Below are positions 46,735-56,450 of a DNA stretch of 64,000 nt, piece by piece. The notes under the pieces were generated by a model. The model saw only the letters and a program-made list of their open reading frames with translations, had not been told where the DNA came from and searched no databases. This DNA comes from Glaciimonas sp. PAMC28666 (lineage in GTDB: Bacteria; Pseudomonadota; Gammaproteobacteria; Burkholderiales; Burkholderiaceae_D). Where the stretch lies: positions 3,658,001 through 3,722,000 of the forward strand of contig NZ_CP070304.1 in NCBI RefSeq assembly GCF_016917355.1, given 5' to 3'. The position numbers were made by a program, and so were the translations under genes. How positions within the stretch are numbered: position 1 is the stretch's first letter; each line of letters starts with the position of its first letter.

Positions 46735-47580
46735 ATGACAAATACCGTAACCAAGCTCCGGACAGCCACTAGTACTGCCTCCCGTAAACCGCAAAAAGCC
46801 GCCGCGACAGTGGCTGAGGAATTGCGTCGTCAAATCGTCACTGGCAAGCTCAAGCCCGGCGATAAGTTACATCCGGAGAACGTGCTACAAATTGAATTCG
46901 GAATCTCACGCCCAACCCTTCGCGAAGCATTGCGTCTACTCGAATCTGAGTCGCTCATCACCATCGCTCGCGGTAGGCACGGTGGTGCCCGTGTGAGCCC
47001 GATCGATGTCGGTGCCGCGGCCCGTCAGGTCGGCCTGTTTCTGCAGATCGAGGGTACTACGCTAGAGGATGTGTGGCTCGCCCGGATCATCATCGAACCG
47101 CCGGCGGCTGGATTGCTGGCGGCGCTGCGTAGCCCCGTCGCACTGGCTGAACTCGAGGCCAATATTGTCGCCGCGCGCGAGGCCGCGCAGACCGATCTGA
47201 TACGCTACGCCGATCTTAGCGCTGAGTTCTCGATGCTGATCACGCAGCACTGCGGCAACAAGACTATCCATCTTCTCGCTTCGCTGATCTATAACATTAT
47301 CCGCCGCCAGCACGAGCACGTCACACAGCGAACCATCGCGAAAGCGAGCGTTGACAAACTACGTCAAGACAGCATTCGGGATCGCTTAAAGATGGTGAAA
47401 CTGATGCGCAGCGGAACGCCGGCTGCGGCAGAGAAGTTTTGGCGTACCTACCTGGAGCATACCCGCGACCTGGTCTTGAGCGCATACAAGGCGCCCATGA
47501 CCATTGACGTATTGAACGAGCCGCTCGGCGAACAGCGCCCGGTCGGCATCGTTAAGCGTCCCACGCGCCGGGTTCCTTGA
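46735..47580 (+). CDS. GntR-family regulator, FadR/FCD type
   Basis: 281 aa from the ATG at 46735; the frame extends to 46621 without a ribosome site, and none is clear at 46735 either. The N-terminal winged helix has FGISRPTLREALRLLESESLI and GRHGGARVSP. The C-terminal FCD effector domain (about 110-245) has VWLARIIIEPPAAGLLA and ADLSAEFSMLITQHCGN, with the Asp and His positions typical of metal-binding FCD domains. It closes the catabolic right arm, and the inverted operators at 42580 and 42821 fit its family consensus. Confidence 0.9.
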   Translation: MTNTVTKLRTATSTASRKPQKAAATVAEELRRQIVTGKLKPGDKLHPENVLQIEFGISRPTLREALRLLESESLITIARGRHGGARVSPIDVGAAARQVGLFLQIEGTTLEDVWLARIIIEPPAAGLLAALRSPVALAELEANIVAAREAAQTDLIRYADLSAEFSMLITQHCGNKTIHLLASLIYNIIRRQHEHVTQRTIAKASVDKLRQDSIRDRLKMVKLMRSGTPAAAEKFWRTYLEHTRDLVLSAYKAPMTIDVLNEPLGEQRPVGIVKRPTRRVP

Positions 47581-47709
47581 TATGGAAGTCTTTATGCGCG
47601 TCAAGCCGGAAGGATTTGATCATCCTCTGGCTGCCGAGAGGCGAGAAAGAATGTCTGGCCCGGGCGGCCGAGCCTGTTGCTGGTGAGGCTGATCTGGTCC
47701 GCATAGCGA

Positions 47710-47915
47710 TCACGCTGTAATGACTGTCTGTTGTTTGTCATCAAGCCGAATAAAAATTGTCATCAAAAAAGAGATCACCAGCAAGCCTGCTAAAAAAAAT
47801 AGCAAGCCTTTACTAGCGCTATTTCCTTCACCTTTTATGTAGCCAATTGCATAGGGTCCGACAAAACCACCCAGGTTGCCGATTAGTAGTAAGGTTGCGT
47901 CTTTTGGAGCAACAT
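47710..47915 (-). pseudogene. C-terminal remnant of an MFS transporter (ACS family)
   Basis: The minus strand reads ATLLLIGNLGGFVGPYAIGY...GLLFFLAGLLVISFLMTIFI and stops at 47710. This is the last two helices of anion:cation-symporter-type MFS proteins, whose conserved GNLGGF.GPY.IG block is intact. Nothing of the other ten helices remains: the fragment runs straight into the start of the GntR gene on the other strand. A deletion must have removed the rest. Confidence 0.75.
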
Positions 47916-48821
47916 ATGCATGTACTGAATCCCGACAGCCCGATACCCACGCAGATCGTTGAGTTGATTCAACGTGAGGGCTTGTCCATCGGCAGTCATT
48001 TGCCGGCCCAAATGCTGGCTGATCGCTTGAGAGTTTCCCGTCAACCGATCAATGACGCATTGTCGTTGCTGCATGAAAAGGGCATGCTGACACGCGAGCG
48101 TAACAAGGGTTATTTTGTCGCCCAGGACGTTACGAATCTGTTATCCGAAGTGGTCGATGAATTGGGGCTTGAGGCTTCAGATTTAATTACGACCATTTAT
48201 TTTCGCATTGCCGACGACCGCTTGCGGGGAGAGCTACCGGATGCGTTTTCGGAACAGTTTATCAAAAAGAAATATGGATTGACCACCACTTAGCTCAACG
48301 CTGTCCTTGGCCGCATAGCGCAAGAGGGCTGGGCTGAACGGAAGCCAGGATACGGCTGGGCTTTTTCTACGATGCTGACCACGCCCGATAGTTTGTTGCA
48401 ATCCTATCGTCTGCGCCTTGCGTTAGAGCCAGCCGCTCTGCTGGAGCCAGGTTACAAACTCGCACCGGAAATACTGGAGCGATGCCGATTTGCGGAGCGT
48501 CATTTACTGAATGGCGGTATCGAAACCGATACCGCGGACCAGTTGCACAACCGTGGCGTGCGTTATCACGAGTCGCTCATAGAAGCCTCTGGTAACATTT
48601 TCTTCATCGACACGATCAAGCGGGTTAATCGCGTGCGCCGCTTGCTGTCCTATCGCTCGATGCAGGATCGCAAGCGTTATAAAGAGCATTGCAAGCAGCA
48701 TCTGCACGTTCTGGACTTGCTTGAGCAAGAGCGAAACGAAGAGGCGTCGGAGATGCTGCGGCAACATTTGCTGCATACGTTGAATGCGCTTTCCAAGATA
48801 ACGCGCATATTGAATCCGTGA
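47916..48821 (+). pseudogene. GntR-family regulator interrupted by one in-frame amber codon
   Basis: ATG at 47916 (TTGGAG six bases upstream) opens a 125-codon frame with a winged helix (LADRLRVSRQPINDALSLLHEKGML) that stops at TAG, 48291-48293. The same frame continues without shift as LNAVLGRIAQEGWAERKPGYGW and then an FCD-like effector domain to 48821. Reading the TAG as CAG (Gln) would restore a full 301-residue protein with a second winged-helix-like module. It stands before prpB and may be the methylcitrate regulator. A sequencing error or amber read-through are alternatives. Confidence 0.85.
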
Positions 48822-49146
48822 TTCCACGGGACCGCGCAAGGATATGATCGCGTATTGTTGTTTCAAGCATTCACTGTTTGTTGCATTGCATGTTTCAATG
48901 TGCGTTTCAATGTTTTTATTGAAACGTTTATGAAACATAAGTTGAAACAAGATTTTAAAAATTAATTTTCAAGCATGTCAAATTTTCTGACTCCCACCTC
49001 TGCAAGTAGTTGATTTCATTTGATTTTTTGCTCCCTATTCGATTTTCAAGGAGGAAGAGCGTGGTTGGCATAGTTGTTGCTGAACTACTGGCAATGGCAA
49101 TGCAGATGTCTGCATAGACCACATCGCGATTCCATTAGGAGAAGAA

Positions 49147-50034
49147 ATGAGTCAATATTCCGCAGGTGCTGCCTTCCGCAAGGCGATGCAAGAAGAATCC
49201 CCATTGCAAGTGGTTGGCGCGATTAACGCGAACCATGCTTTGCTGGCTAAACGTGCTGGTTTTAAAGCAATTTATTTGTCCGGTGGCGGTGTCGCAGCCG
49301 GATCTTTGGGCTTACCTGATCTTGGCATTTCCAATCTGGATGATGTACTGACCGACGTTCGCCGTATCACCGATGTCTGCGACCTGCCGTTGCTAGTCGA
49401 TGTGGATACCGGCTTCGGCTCAAGCGCTTTCAATGTCGCCCGTACGGTTAAATCGATGATTAAATTCGGCGCGGCAGCGATCCATATCGAAGATCAGGTC
49501 GGCGCCAAGCGCTGCGGCCATCGTCCTAACAAAGAAATCGTCAGCAAGCAAGAAATGGTCGACCGTATCAAAGCTGCCGTCGATGCCCGTACCGACGAAA
49601 ATTTCGTCATCATGGCCCGCACTGATGCACTTGCAGTCGAAGGCCTGGAGTCCGCGCTGGAACGTGCGATTGCCTGCGTCGAAGCTGGTGCCGACATGAT
49701 TTTCCCGGAAGCGATTACAGAATTGGCGATGTACAAGCAGTTTGCGGCTGCCGTCAAGGTGCCGGTATTGGCCAATATCACTGAATTCGGTTCCACGCCT
49801 CTGTTTACATTAGAAGAACTGAAAGCAGCCGATATTGGTCTGGTGCTATATCCCCTGTCAGCATTCCGCGCCATGAACAAGGCTGCAGAAAACGTCTATA
49901 CCGCCATCCGTCGCGACGGCACGCAAAAGAACGTAGTGGATACCATGCAAACACGCATGGAATTGTATGACCGGATAAATTATCACGATTTCGAGCAGCA
50001 TCTGGATGCGTTGTTTGCAGCCCAGAAAAAATAA
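49147..50034 (+). CDS. prpB: 2-methylisocitrate lyase
   Basis: 295 aa, standard length. Signature KRCGHRPNK with the catalytic Cys, and DVDTGFG for Mg binding. It cleaves 2-methylisocitrate to pyruvate and succinate, the last step of the methylcitrate cycle for propionate breakdown. ATG follows AGGAGAAGAA. First of four consecutive prp genes. Confidence 0.96.
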   Translation: MSQYSAGAAFRKAMQEESPLQVVGAINANHALLAKRAGFKAIYLSGGGVAAGSLGLPDLGISNLDDVLTDVRRITDVCDLPLLVDVDTGFGSSAFNVARTVKSMIKFGAAAIHIEDQVGAKRCGHRPNKEIVSKQEMVDRIKAAVDARTDENFVIMARTDALAVEGLESALERAIACVEAGADMIFPEAITELAMYKQFAAAVKVPVLANITEFGSTPLFTLEELKAADIGLVLYPLSAFRAMNKAAENVYTAIRRDGTQKNVVDTMQTRMELYDRINYHDFEQHLDALFAAQKK

Positions 50035-50075
50035 GTACTACCGATCACTATCAATCTTTTCTGTCAGGATACAAA

Positions 50076-51227
50076 ATGAGCGAAGCGCAAGCAACCCCTT
50101 TCAAGCCAAAAAAATCTGTCGCATTGTCTGGCGTCACCGCAGGTAATACCGCGTTGTGTTCGGTCGGTAAAACTGGTAACGATTTGCATTATCGTGGTTA
50201 CGACATTCTGGATGTGGCAGGAACCTGTGAATTTGAAGAAATCGCCTATTTACTGGTACATGGCAAGTTGCCGACCGTTGCAGAACTCAGGGGCTACAAG
50301 GCAAAACTGAAGTCCATGCGTGGTCTGCCCGCCAGCGTCAAGGCCGCGCTGGAAGCGCTGCCTGCTGCGTCACACCCGATGGATGTGATGCGCACCGGCG
50401 TTTCAGTGCTGGGCTGCACGTTGCCAGAGAAAGACGATCACAATGCACCTGGCGCGCGGGATATTGCTGATCGTCTGATGGCATCGCTTGGTTCTATGCT
50501 GCTGTACTGGTATCACTTCAGTACCAATGGCAAACGCATCGAAGTCGAAACCGATGACGATTCCATCGGCGGTCATTTCCTACATCTGCTGCACGGCGTA
50601 AAACCATCTGCCGAATGGGAAAAAGCGATGCATGTTTCGCTCAATCTTTACGCAGAACATGAATTCAATGCCTCCACTTTTACCACCCGCGTTATCGCTG
50701 GTACGGGCTCAGATATTTACTCCGCAATCACTGGCGGTATAGGCGCGTTGCGCGGACCGAAGCATGGTGGTGCAAATGAAGCCGCATTCGAAATTCAGAA
50801 GCGTTACGATAATCCGGACGAAGCAGAAGCCGACATCCGCAAGCGCGTAGAGAACAAGGAAGTCGTGATCGGCTTCGGTCATCCGGTATACACGGTGTCC
50901 GATCCGCGTAACAAAGTCATCAAGGAAGTCGCACGCAATTTGTCTGAAGCGGCCGGTACGACGGCGATGTTCGACATCGCTGAGCGTCTGGAAACCGTGA
51001 TGTGGGACGTCAAGAAAATGTTTCCGAATCTGGACTGGTTCTCCGCCGTTTCCTACAATATGATGGGTGTACCGACGGCGATGTTCACTCCACTGTTTGT
51101 GATCTCCCGTACGTCTGGTTGGGCCGCGCACGTGATCGAACAACGCATTGATAACAAGATTATCCGTCCATCGGCAAATTATATCGGCCCGGATGATCTG
51201 GCATTTGTCCCTATCGCTGAACGTTAG
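50076..51227 (+). CDS. prpC: 2-methylcitrate synthase
   Basis: 383 aa citrate-synthase-family enzyme that condenses propionyl-CoA with oxaloacetate. Diagnostic segments are [22 protein letters not shown] (catalytic His), and VIGFGHPVY (second His). The length and position after prpB identify it as PrpC rather than GltA. It lies 41 bp after prpB. Confidence 0.95.
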   Translation: MSEAQATPFKPKKSVALSGVTAGNTALCSVGKTGNDLHYRGYDILDVAGTCEFEEIAYLLVHGKLPTVAELRGYKAKLKSMRGLPASVKAALEALPAASHPMDVMRTGVSVLGCTLPEKDDHNAPGARDIADRLMASLGSMLLYWYHFSTNGKRIEVETDDDSIGGHFLHLLHGVKPSAEWEKAMHVSLNLYAEHEFNASTFTTRVIAGTGSDIYSAITGGIGALRGPKHGGANEAAFEIQKRYDNPDEAEADIRKRVENKEVVIGFGHPVYTVSDPRNKVIKEVARNLSEAAGTTAMFDIAERLETVMWDVKKMFPNLDWFSAVSYNMMGVPTAMFTPLFVISRTSGWAAHVIEQRIDNKIIRPSANYIGPDDLAFVPIAER

Positions 51228-51233
51228 TATTGG

Positions 51234-51269
51234 TTAGGCCAACCGCTCGCAAAACAGCGGTTAGCCTAA
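51234..51269. terminator. Stem-loop between prpC and acnD
   Basis: TTAGGCCAACCGCT pairs with AGCGGTTAGCCTAA with one mismatch, loop of 8. There is no T-tract. It may reduce read-through into acnD or protect the prpBC transcript end. Confidence 0.5.
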
Positions 51270-51398
51270 AAGTAAATCAGATACACCGCGCGATAAATTG
51301 TTTCGAACAGGAATCGCCACGAACGGTTTTCCGTTGGTGGCGGCCGAGGATAGCAAAAAGCCACTCCCCTGACCATCATTCTCTTTCTTGACTGAGCC

Positions 51399-53993
51399 AT
51401 GAATACCGAAAACCGCAAACCCCTTCCCGGCACCAAGCTGGATTTTTTCGATACGCGGGCCGCAGTAGATGCCATCGCCCCGGGCGCGTACGAGAAACTT
51501 CCTTATACCTCCCGCGTGCTGGCCGAAAACCTGGTGCGCCGCTGCGACCCTGCGACCCTGACCGCATCCCTGAAGCAGTTCATTGAGCGCAAGCGCGATC
51601 TGGACTTTCCATGGTTCCCGGCCCGTGTCGTCTGCCATGACATCCTCGGTCAAACCGCGCTGGTGGACCTTGCTGGTCTGCGTGACGCGATTGCCGCGCA
51701 AGGCGGAGACCCGTCGCTGGTCAATCCGGTCGTGCCGACGCAACTGGTGGTTGACCACTCGCTGGCGGTTGAGCGTGGTGGCTTCGATAAAGATGCGTTT
51801 GATAAAAACCGTGCCATCGAAGATCGTCGTAACGAAGATCGCTTCGATTTTATCAACTGGACCAAGAAGGCGTTCAAGAACGTTGACGTGATCCCTCCAG
51901 GTAACGGTATCTTGCACCAGATCAACCTTGAGCGCATGTCGCCGGTGATTCAGGTGAAAGATGGCGTGGCCTTTCCCGATACGCTGATCGGTACCGATAG
52001 TCACACGCCCATGGTGGATGCGCTGGGCGTACTGGCCATCGGCGTAGGCGGTCTGGAAGCCGAAAGTGTGATGTTGGGCAGAGCTTCGTGGATGCGTCTG
52101 CCGGATATCATTGGCGTATCGTTGAGCGGCAAGCCGCAACCGGGTATCACCGCAACCGACATCGTGCTGGCATTGACCGAGTTTCTACGTGCGCAAAAGG
52201 TCGTGTCCTCTTATCTTGAGTTCTACGGCGAAGGTGCTTCCCACCTGACGCTCGGCGACCGCGCCACCATTTCCAATATGGCGCCTGAGTTCGGTTCTAC
52301 TGCCGCGATGTTTTATATCGACGAGCAGACCATCAAATATCTGAAGCTAACTGGTCGTGATGATGCGTTGGTCAAGCTGGTGGAGCTATACGCGAAAGAG
52401 ACCGGGCTTTGGGCAGACAGCTTGAGGAACGCAGAATACGAGCGCGTTATTCACTTTGATCTGTCCTCCGTGGTGCGTAACATCGCTGGACCATCCAATC
52501 CACACAGCCGCGTGCCAACCTCCGAACTGGCTGCGCGTGGTATCAGCGGCAAGGTCGAGAATGAGCCTGGTTTGATGCCGGACGGCGCCGTGATCATTGC
52601 CGCCATCACCAGTTGCACCAACACCAACAACCCGCGCAACATGATTGCGGCGGGTTTGTTAGCGCGCAATGCTAACGCGCGCGGTCTGACGCGCAAGCCA
52701 TGGGTGAAAAGCTCGTTGGCTCCCGGCTCCAAAACCGTCAAGCTATATCTGGAAGAAGCCCAGCTATTGTCTGAGCTGGAAACGCTCGGCTTCGGCGTTG
52801 TAGCGTTTGCCTGTACCACCTGTAACGGCATGAGCGGCGCATTGGATCCAATCATCCAGAAAGAAGTGCTGGATCGCGATCTCTACGCTACCGCTGTGCT
52901 GTCGGGTAATCGCAACTTTGACGGTCGTATCCATCCATACGCTAAACAAGCCTTCCTGGCTTCACCGCCGCTGGTGGTGGCCTACGCGATTGCCGGTACT
53001 ATCCGTTTCGACATCGAAAAAGATGTTCTGGGCGTTGATGCAGAAGGCAATCCCGTGACTCTGAAAGACATCTGGCCGTCGGATGAAGAAATCGATGCCA
53101 TCGTCGCTTCCAGCGTCAAGCCGGAACAGTTCCGTAAGGTCTACGAGCCGATGTTCGCCGTGGTCGCCGATAACGGCGAAAAAGTCAGTCCGTTATATGA
53201 CTGGCGTCCGGAGACCACCTACATTCGCCGTCCACCGTATTGGGAAGGTGCGCTGGCCGGAGCGCGCACCATGACAGGCATGCGTCCGTTGGCAGTATTG
53301 GGTGACAACATCACCACCGATCACCTGTCACCGTCGAATGCCATCATGCTCGATAGCGCAGCTGGTGAATATCTGGCCAAAATGGGTCTGCCGGAAGAGG
53401 ACTTTAACTCCTACGCAACTCACCGTGGCGATCATCTCACCGCGCAGCGTGCCACCTTCGCCAACCCCACCCTGAAAAATGAAATGGTGCTGGAAAATGG
53501 CAAGGTCAAAGCAGGTTCATTGACCCGCGTTGAGCCAGAAGGCAAGATCATCCGTATGTGGGAAGCGATTGAAGTCTACATGGAGCGCAAGCAGCCGCTA
53601 ATCATCATCGCTGGCGCCGACTACGGCCAGGGTTCTTCGCGGGACTGGGCTGCCAAAGGGGTCCGGCTAGCGGGCGTCGAAGCCATCGCGGCGGAAGGCT
53701 TTGAACGGATTCACCGCACCAACCTGGTCGGTATGGGCGTGATGCCGCTAGAGTTCAAGCCCGGCGTCAATCGCCTCAGCTTGAACATTGACGGCACTGA
53801 AACTTTTGACGTGATTGGTGAGCGCACGCCGCGCACGACGCTCACACTGGTCATCAATCGCAAGAATGGCGAGCGCGTGGAAGTGCCGGTAACCTGCCGT
53901 CTCGATACCGCCGAAGAAGTATCGATCTACGAAGCTGGCGGCGTGTTGCAGCGTTTCGCTCAGGACTTTCTTGAGTCGTCAGTAGCCGCCTGA
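51399..53993 (+). CDS. acnD: Fe/S-dependent 2-methylisocitrate dehydratase AcnD
   Basis: 864 aa aconitase-family enzyme. The [4Fe-4S] cysteines lie in ITSCTNTNNP and ACTTCNG; the substrate loop is GSSRDWAAKG. It dehydrates 2-methylcitrate, giving 2-methylaconitate in an isomeric form that needs PrpF, which is encoded next. The AcnD/PrpF route replaces PrpD, and no prpD is present here. The ribosome site is weak (GACTGAGCC). Confidence 0.95.
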   Translation: MNTENRKPLPGTKLDFFDTRAAVDAIAPGAYEKLPYTSRVLAENLVRRCDPATLTASLKQFIERKRDLDFPWFPARVVCHDILGQTALVDLAGLRDAIAAQGGDPSLVNPVVPTQLVVDHSLAVERGGFDKDAFDKNRAIEDRRNEDRFDFINWTKKAFKNVDVIPPGNGILHQINLERMSPVIQVKDGVAFPDTLIGTDSHTPMVDALGVLAIGVGGLEAESVMLGRASWMRLPDIIGVSLSGKPQPGITATDIVLALTEFLRAQKVVSSYLEFYGEGASHLTLGDRATISNMAPEFGSTAAMFYIDEQTIKYLKLTGRDDALVKLVELYAKETGLWADSLRNAEYERVIHFDLSSVVRNIAGPSNPHSRVPTSELAARGISGKVENEPGLMPDGAVIIAAITSCTNTNNPRNMIAAGLLARNANARGLTRKPWVKSSLAPGSKTVKLYLEEAQLLSELETLGFGVVAFACTTCNGMSGALDPIIQKEVLDRDLYATAVLSGNRNFDGRIHPYAKQAFLASPPLVVAYAIAGTIRFDIEKDVLGVDAEGNPVTLKDIWPSDEEIDAIVASSVKPEQFRKVYEPMFAVVADNGEKVSPLYDWRPETTYIRRPPYWEGALAGARTMTGMRPLAVLGDNITTDHLSPSNAIMLDSAAGEYLAKMGLPEEDFNSYATHRGDHLTAQRATFANPTLKNEMVLENGKVKAGSLTRVEPEGKIIRMWEAIEVYMERKQPLIIIAGADYGQGSSRDWAAKGVRLAGVEAIAAEGFERIHRTNLVGMGVMPLEFKPGVNRLSLNIDGTETFDVIGERTPRTTLTLVINRKNGERVEVPVTCRLDTAEEVSIYEAGGVLQRFAQDFLESSVAA

Positions 53994-54012
53994 AAGGGCG
54001 CAACATTGTGAT

Positions 54013-54042
54013 TCTGTGCGGTGTAAAAACGTGCCGCACAGA
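54013..54042. other. Stem-loop between acnD and prpF
   Basis: Perfect 9-bp stem TCTGTGCGG / CCGCACAGA with a 12-base loop in the 65-bp gap. No T-tract. It may adjust relative expression of the two genes. Confidence 0.5.
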
Positions 54043-54058
54043 TTAACCAGGACTCCTT

Positions 54059-55249
54059 ATGACCCACGTACCCCAGATCAAGATACCCGCAACCTACATG
54101 CGTGGCGGCACCAGTAAAGGTGTGTTCTTCCGCCTGCAGGATTTACCCGAGACAGCACAAATTCCAGGGGCGGCACGCGATGCGTTGTTGTTACGCGTCA
54201 TCGGCAGCCCTGATCCTTACGGCAAACAAATTGACGGCATGGGTGCTGCAACCTCAAGTACCAGCAAAACCGTGATCCTGTCCAAAAGCAGCAAGCCTGA
54301 GCATGATGTCGATTACCTGTTCGGTCAGGTCGCCATTGATAAAGCCTTTGTTGACTGGAGCGGAAACTGCGGTAATCTGTCCGCTGCGGTTGGCTCGTTC
54401 GCCATCAGCAACGGCTTGGTTGATCCCGCTCGCATTCCGCAAAATGGCATGGCGACTGTGCGTATTTGGCAAGCCAATATATCCAAAACAATCATCGCCC
54501 ACGTACCCATCACCAACGGTGCAGTCCAGGAAACCGGCGACTTCGAGCTGGATGGCGTCACGTTTCCAGCTGCAGAAGTGCAACTTGAGTTCATATCTCC
54601 TGCAGCCGACGAGGAGGGCGCGGGCGGATCCATGTTCCCTACTGGTAATCTGATAGATGACCTCGAGGTTCCCGGCGTTGGCACGCTCAAAGTCACGATG
54701 ATCAATGCCGGCATTCCGACCATTTTCGTGAATGCAGAGTCGATTGGCTACACCGGTACAGAGCTGCAAGACGCCATCAACGGTGACGATAAAGCGCTGG
54801 CAATGTTTGAGACCATTCGCGCGTATGGCGCAGTCCGTATGGGTCTCATCAAGCACATTGATGAAGCAGCGAATCGCCAGCATACCCCGAAGGTAGCGTT
54901 CGTCGCCAGGCCGGCGGCTTACGTTTCGTCAAGCGGTAAGCCGGTCGCCGCTGGCGATATCGATTTGTTGGTACGAGCACTGTCGATGGGCAAACTGCAT
55001 CACGCCATGATGGGTACAGCGGCGGTCGCCATTGGCACCGCAGCAGCGATACCCGGCACACTCGTGAATCTAGCCGCCGGTGGCGGCGCGCTAAGTGCCG
55101 TGCGCTTCGGACATCCTTCCGGTACGTTACGGGTGGGCGCGGAAGCCGTTCAGGATAACGACGAATGGAGCGTCACCAAAGCCATCATGAGCCGCAGCGC
55201 GCGGGTATTGATGGAAGGGTGGGTACGCGTGCCGGGCGACGCGTTCTGA
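54059..55249 (+). CDS. prpF: 2-methylaconitate cis-trans isomerase PrpF
   Basis: 396 aa. It begins PQIKIPATYMRGGTSKGVFF, the family start, with IDGMGAATSSTSKTVI and SGNCGNLSAAVG, which hold the proton-transfer residues of this diaminopimelate-epimerase-like fold. It converts the AcnD product to the isomer used by the normal aconitase AcnB. ATG follows AGGACTCCTT. Last gene of the prp cluster; no prpE or sigma54-type prpR is present in the window. Confidence 0.95.
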   Translation: MTHVPQIKIPATYMRGGTSKGVFFRLQDLPETAQIPGAARDALLLRVIGSPDPYGKQIDGMGAATSSTSKTVILSKSSKPEHDVDYLFGQVAIDKAFVDWSGNCGNLSAAVGSFAISNGLVDPARIPQNGMATVRIWQANISKTIIAHVPITNGAVQETGDFELDGVTFPAAEVQLEFISPAADEEGAGGSMFPTGNLIDDLEVPGVGTLKVTMINAGIPTIFVNAESIGYTGTELQDAINGDDKALAMFETIRAYGAVRMGLIKHIDEAANRQHTPKVAFVARPAAYVSSSGKPVAAGDIDLLVRALSMGKLHHAMMGTAAVAIGTAAAIPGTLVNLAAGGGALSAVRFGHPSGTLRVGAEAVQDNDEWSVTKAIMSRSARVLMEGWVRVPGDAF

Positions 55250-55461
55250 ATTGAGTGATCGCGGGGGCGTCAGTTAGCTGAAGTTCCTGCCGCACAGGTT
55301 CATATTTGTAGAATTACTGGATATGGTTACTGCCACAAAAACTGGGGCCACCGTCGCCATCTGTCGGTAGTGAACCATGTCCAGCCTGACTTAATTATAT
55401 ACCCGGACTTTGGTCAAACGCACCGGGAGAACCTGACTAAACCTGGCGATCTGCTTGTCGT
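55250..55461. other. Intergenic region, no gene seen
   Basis: 212 bp between convergent units (prpF on plus, toxin modules on minus). No terminator hairpin with T-tract was recognised. Confidence 0.4.
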
Positions 55462-55551
55462 TTAGCGCCTATAATGCTTGATTACGTGATATTTTTTTGG
55501 GGCCGCATAAAAAACTAAAAATGTAATTATAAAAATACGAATGCTCATCAT
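55462..55551 (-). pseudogene. Possible truncated immunity gene of the last toxin module
   Basis: A 29-codon frame starts ATGATG overlapping the toxin stop codon, reads MMSIRIFIITFLVFYAAP and stops soon after. The hydrophobic start resembles the intact immunity protein at 59005-59280 (MIFRKFLIVTAFIIPI) and sits in the expected place. It is too short to work as a full immunity protein. It could also be chance. Confidence 0.4.
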
Positions 55552-56435
55552 TTTGCCTCATTCGCTGTTTTTTCTTGGGTAAATTCAGATTGCATGCGCG
55601 AAACGAAAGCACTCCATCCACCTGCTAAGTCAACTAAAGCTACTAGTCGTACAACATTCGGAGTGGACATTTTTAGGACATTTTTCAGATAGCTAGTTGC
55701 TGCTCTAGTTGTAGCTTCTTGCCCAATTACATAAACGGGATCGTCAATCAATGCTGAGATTAAATTGACTACTGTTCCCGTTAAACCCGCCGCAATGCCA
55801 ATTGCACCACCGGGAATCGCTAATGCCACTCCCGATGCTCCTGCCCCAATATCCCCAAGTATCTTCTTATCCAAGGCCTTCACATATGCCGCCGTCCCCG
55901 GGTCAGACATATCCAGATTCTGCCCACCACTTCCCGCCGAAGCACGCGGGCAAGGGAAGTATTTCGGCGCATGCATTTTTCCATCGACTACAATCTGTTG
56001 CGCATAGCGTCCCTCGTCGTCCAGCGGCAAGTTGGTCGCAGGATCGCGTTTGCTATTATTTTCGCCGGGTATTTCAGGTTTTCTGATCGGCGCTTTAATG
56101 ATCACACCGGCAATTTCTTTATCAACGTAACCGCTGTTGATATACGGTGAATTTTTTTGGTCATTGGTCGCATAGAACAGGTATTGTCCATTCCCGATGG
56201 ATAGTGTCGGATCGGTGGATGCGTACTCTGATTGCAACGTATGTAAAAAAGATTCCGCCTGTTTAAAATAAGGCACGTCGTAGCCAAGATTGTAATCAAT
56301 CAGATTTTGCGCAGTATTGGCTAACATGGCTACTGCACCTTGCAACTGTTCTGCCGTGGGTTTATCTGTTTGATAAAACTCTTTTGCAAATCGTTCAGCA
56401 TTTTTTTTGATCAGGTCAACCTCAGCCGGATGCAT
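55548..56435 (-). CDS. Orphan CdiA C-terminal toxin module (module 5)
   Basis: 295 aa starting at the junction motif QNNRQ-MHPAEVD. Residues 1-193 are nearly identical to module 3 (59292-60506). The last ~103 residues differ and include Gly/Ala-rich hydrophobic stretches (VALAIPGGAIGIAAGLTG) and end in a LVALVDLAGGWSAF block that still resembles module 3. This suggests a membrane-acting toxin. No ribosome site precedes the ATG, so it is probably silent until joined to a cdiA gene. It has no intact downstream immunity gene. Confidence 0.75.
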   Translation of the reverse strand: MHPAEVDLIKKNAERFAKEFYQTDKPTAEQLQGAVAMLANTAQNLIDYNLGYDVPYFKQAESFLHTLQSEYASTDPTLSIGNGQYLFYATNDQKNSPYINSGYVDKEIAGVIIKAPIRKPEIPGENNSKRDPATNLPLDDEGRYAQQIVVDGKMHAPKYFPCPRASAGSGGQNLDMSDPGTAAYVKALDKKILGDIGAGASGVALAIPGGAIGIAAGLTGTVVNLISALIDDPVYVIGQEATTRAATSYLKNVLKMSTPNVVRLVALVDLAGGWSAFVSRMQSEFTQEKTANEAK

Positions 56436-56450
56436 TTGCCGATTATTCTG
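55857..56450 (-). repeat. 594-bp direct repeat, copy 1 (toxin entry/pretoxin region)
   Basis: Nearly identical to 59583-60176 at a constant offset of 3726 bp, without gaps. It ends exactly at the CAGAATAATCGG junction. It covers the conserved part of modules 5 and 3. Confidence 0.92.

Noticed and set aside
51261-52139. 292-codon minus-strand frame over the start of acnD
   Set aside because: His/Arg/Gln-rich antisense shadow of a well-conserved enzyme gene.
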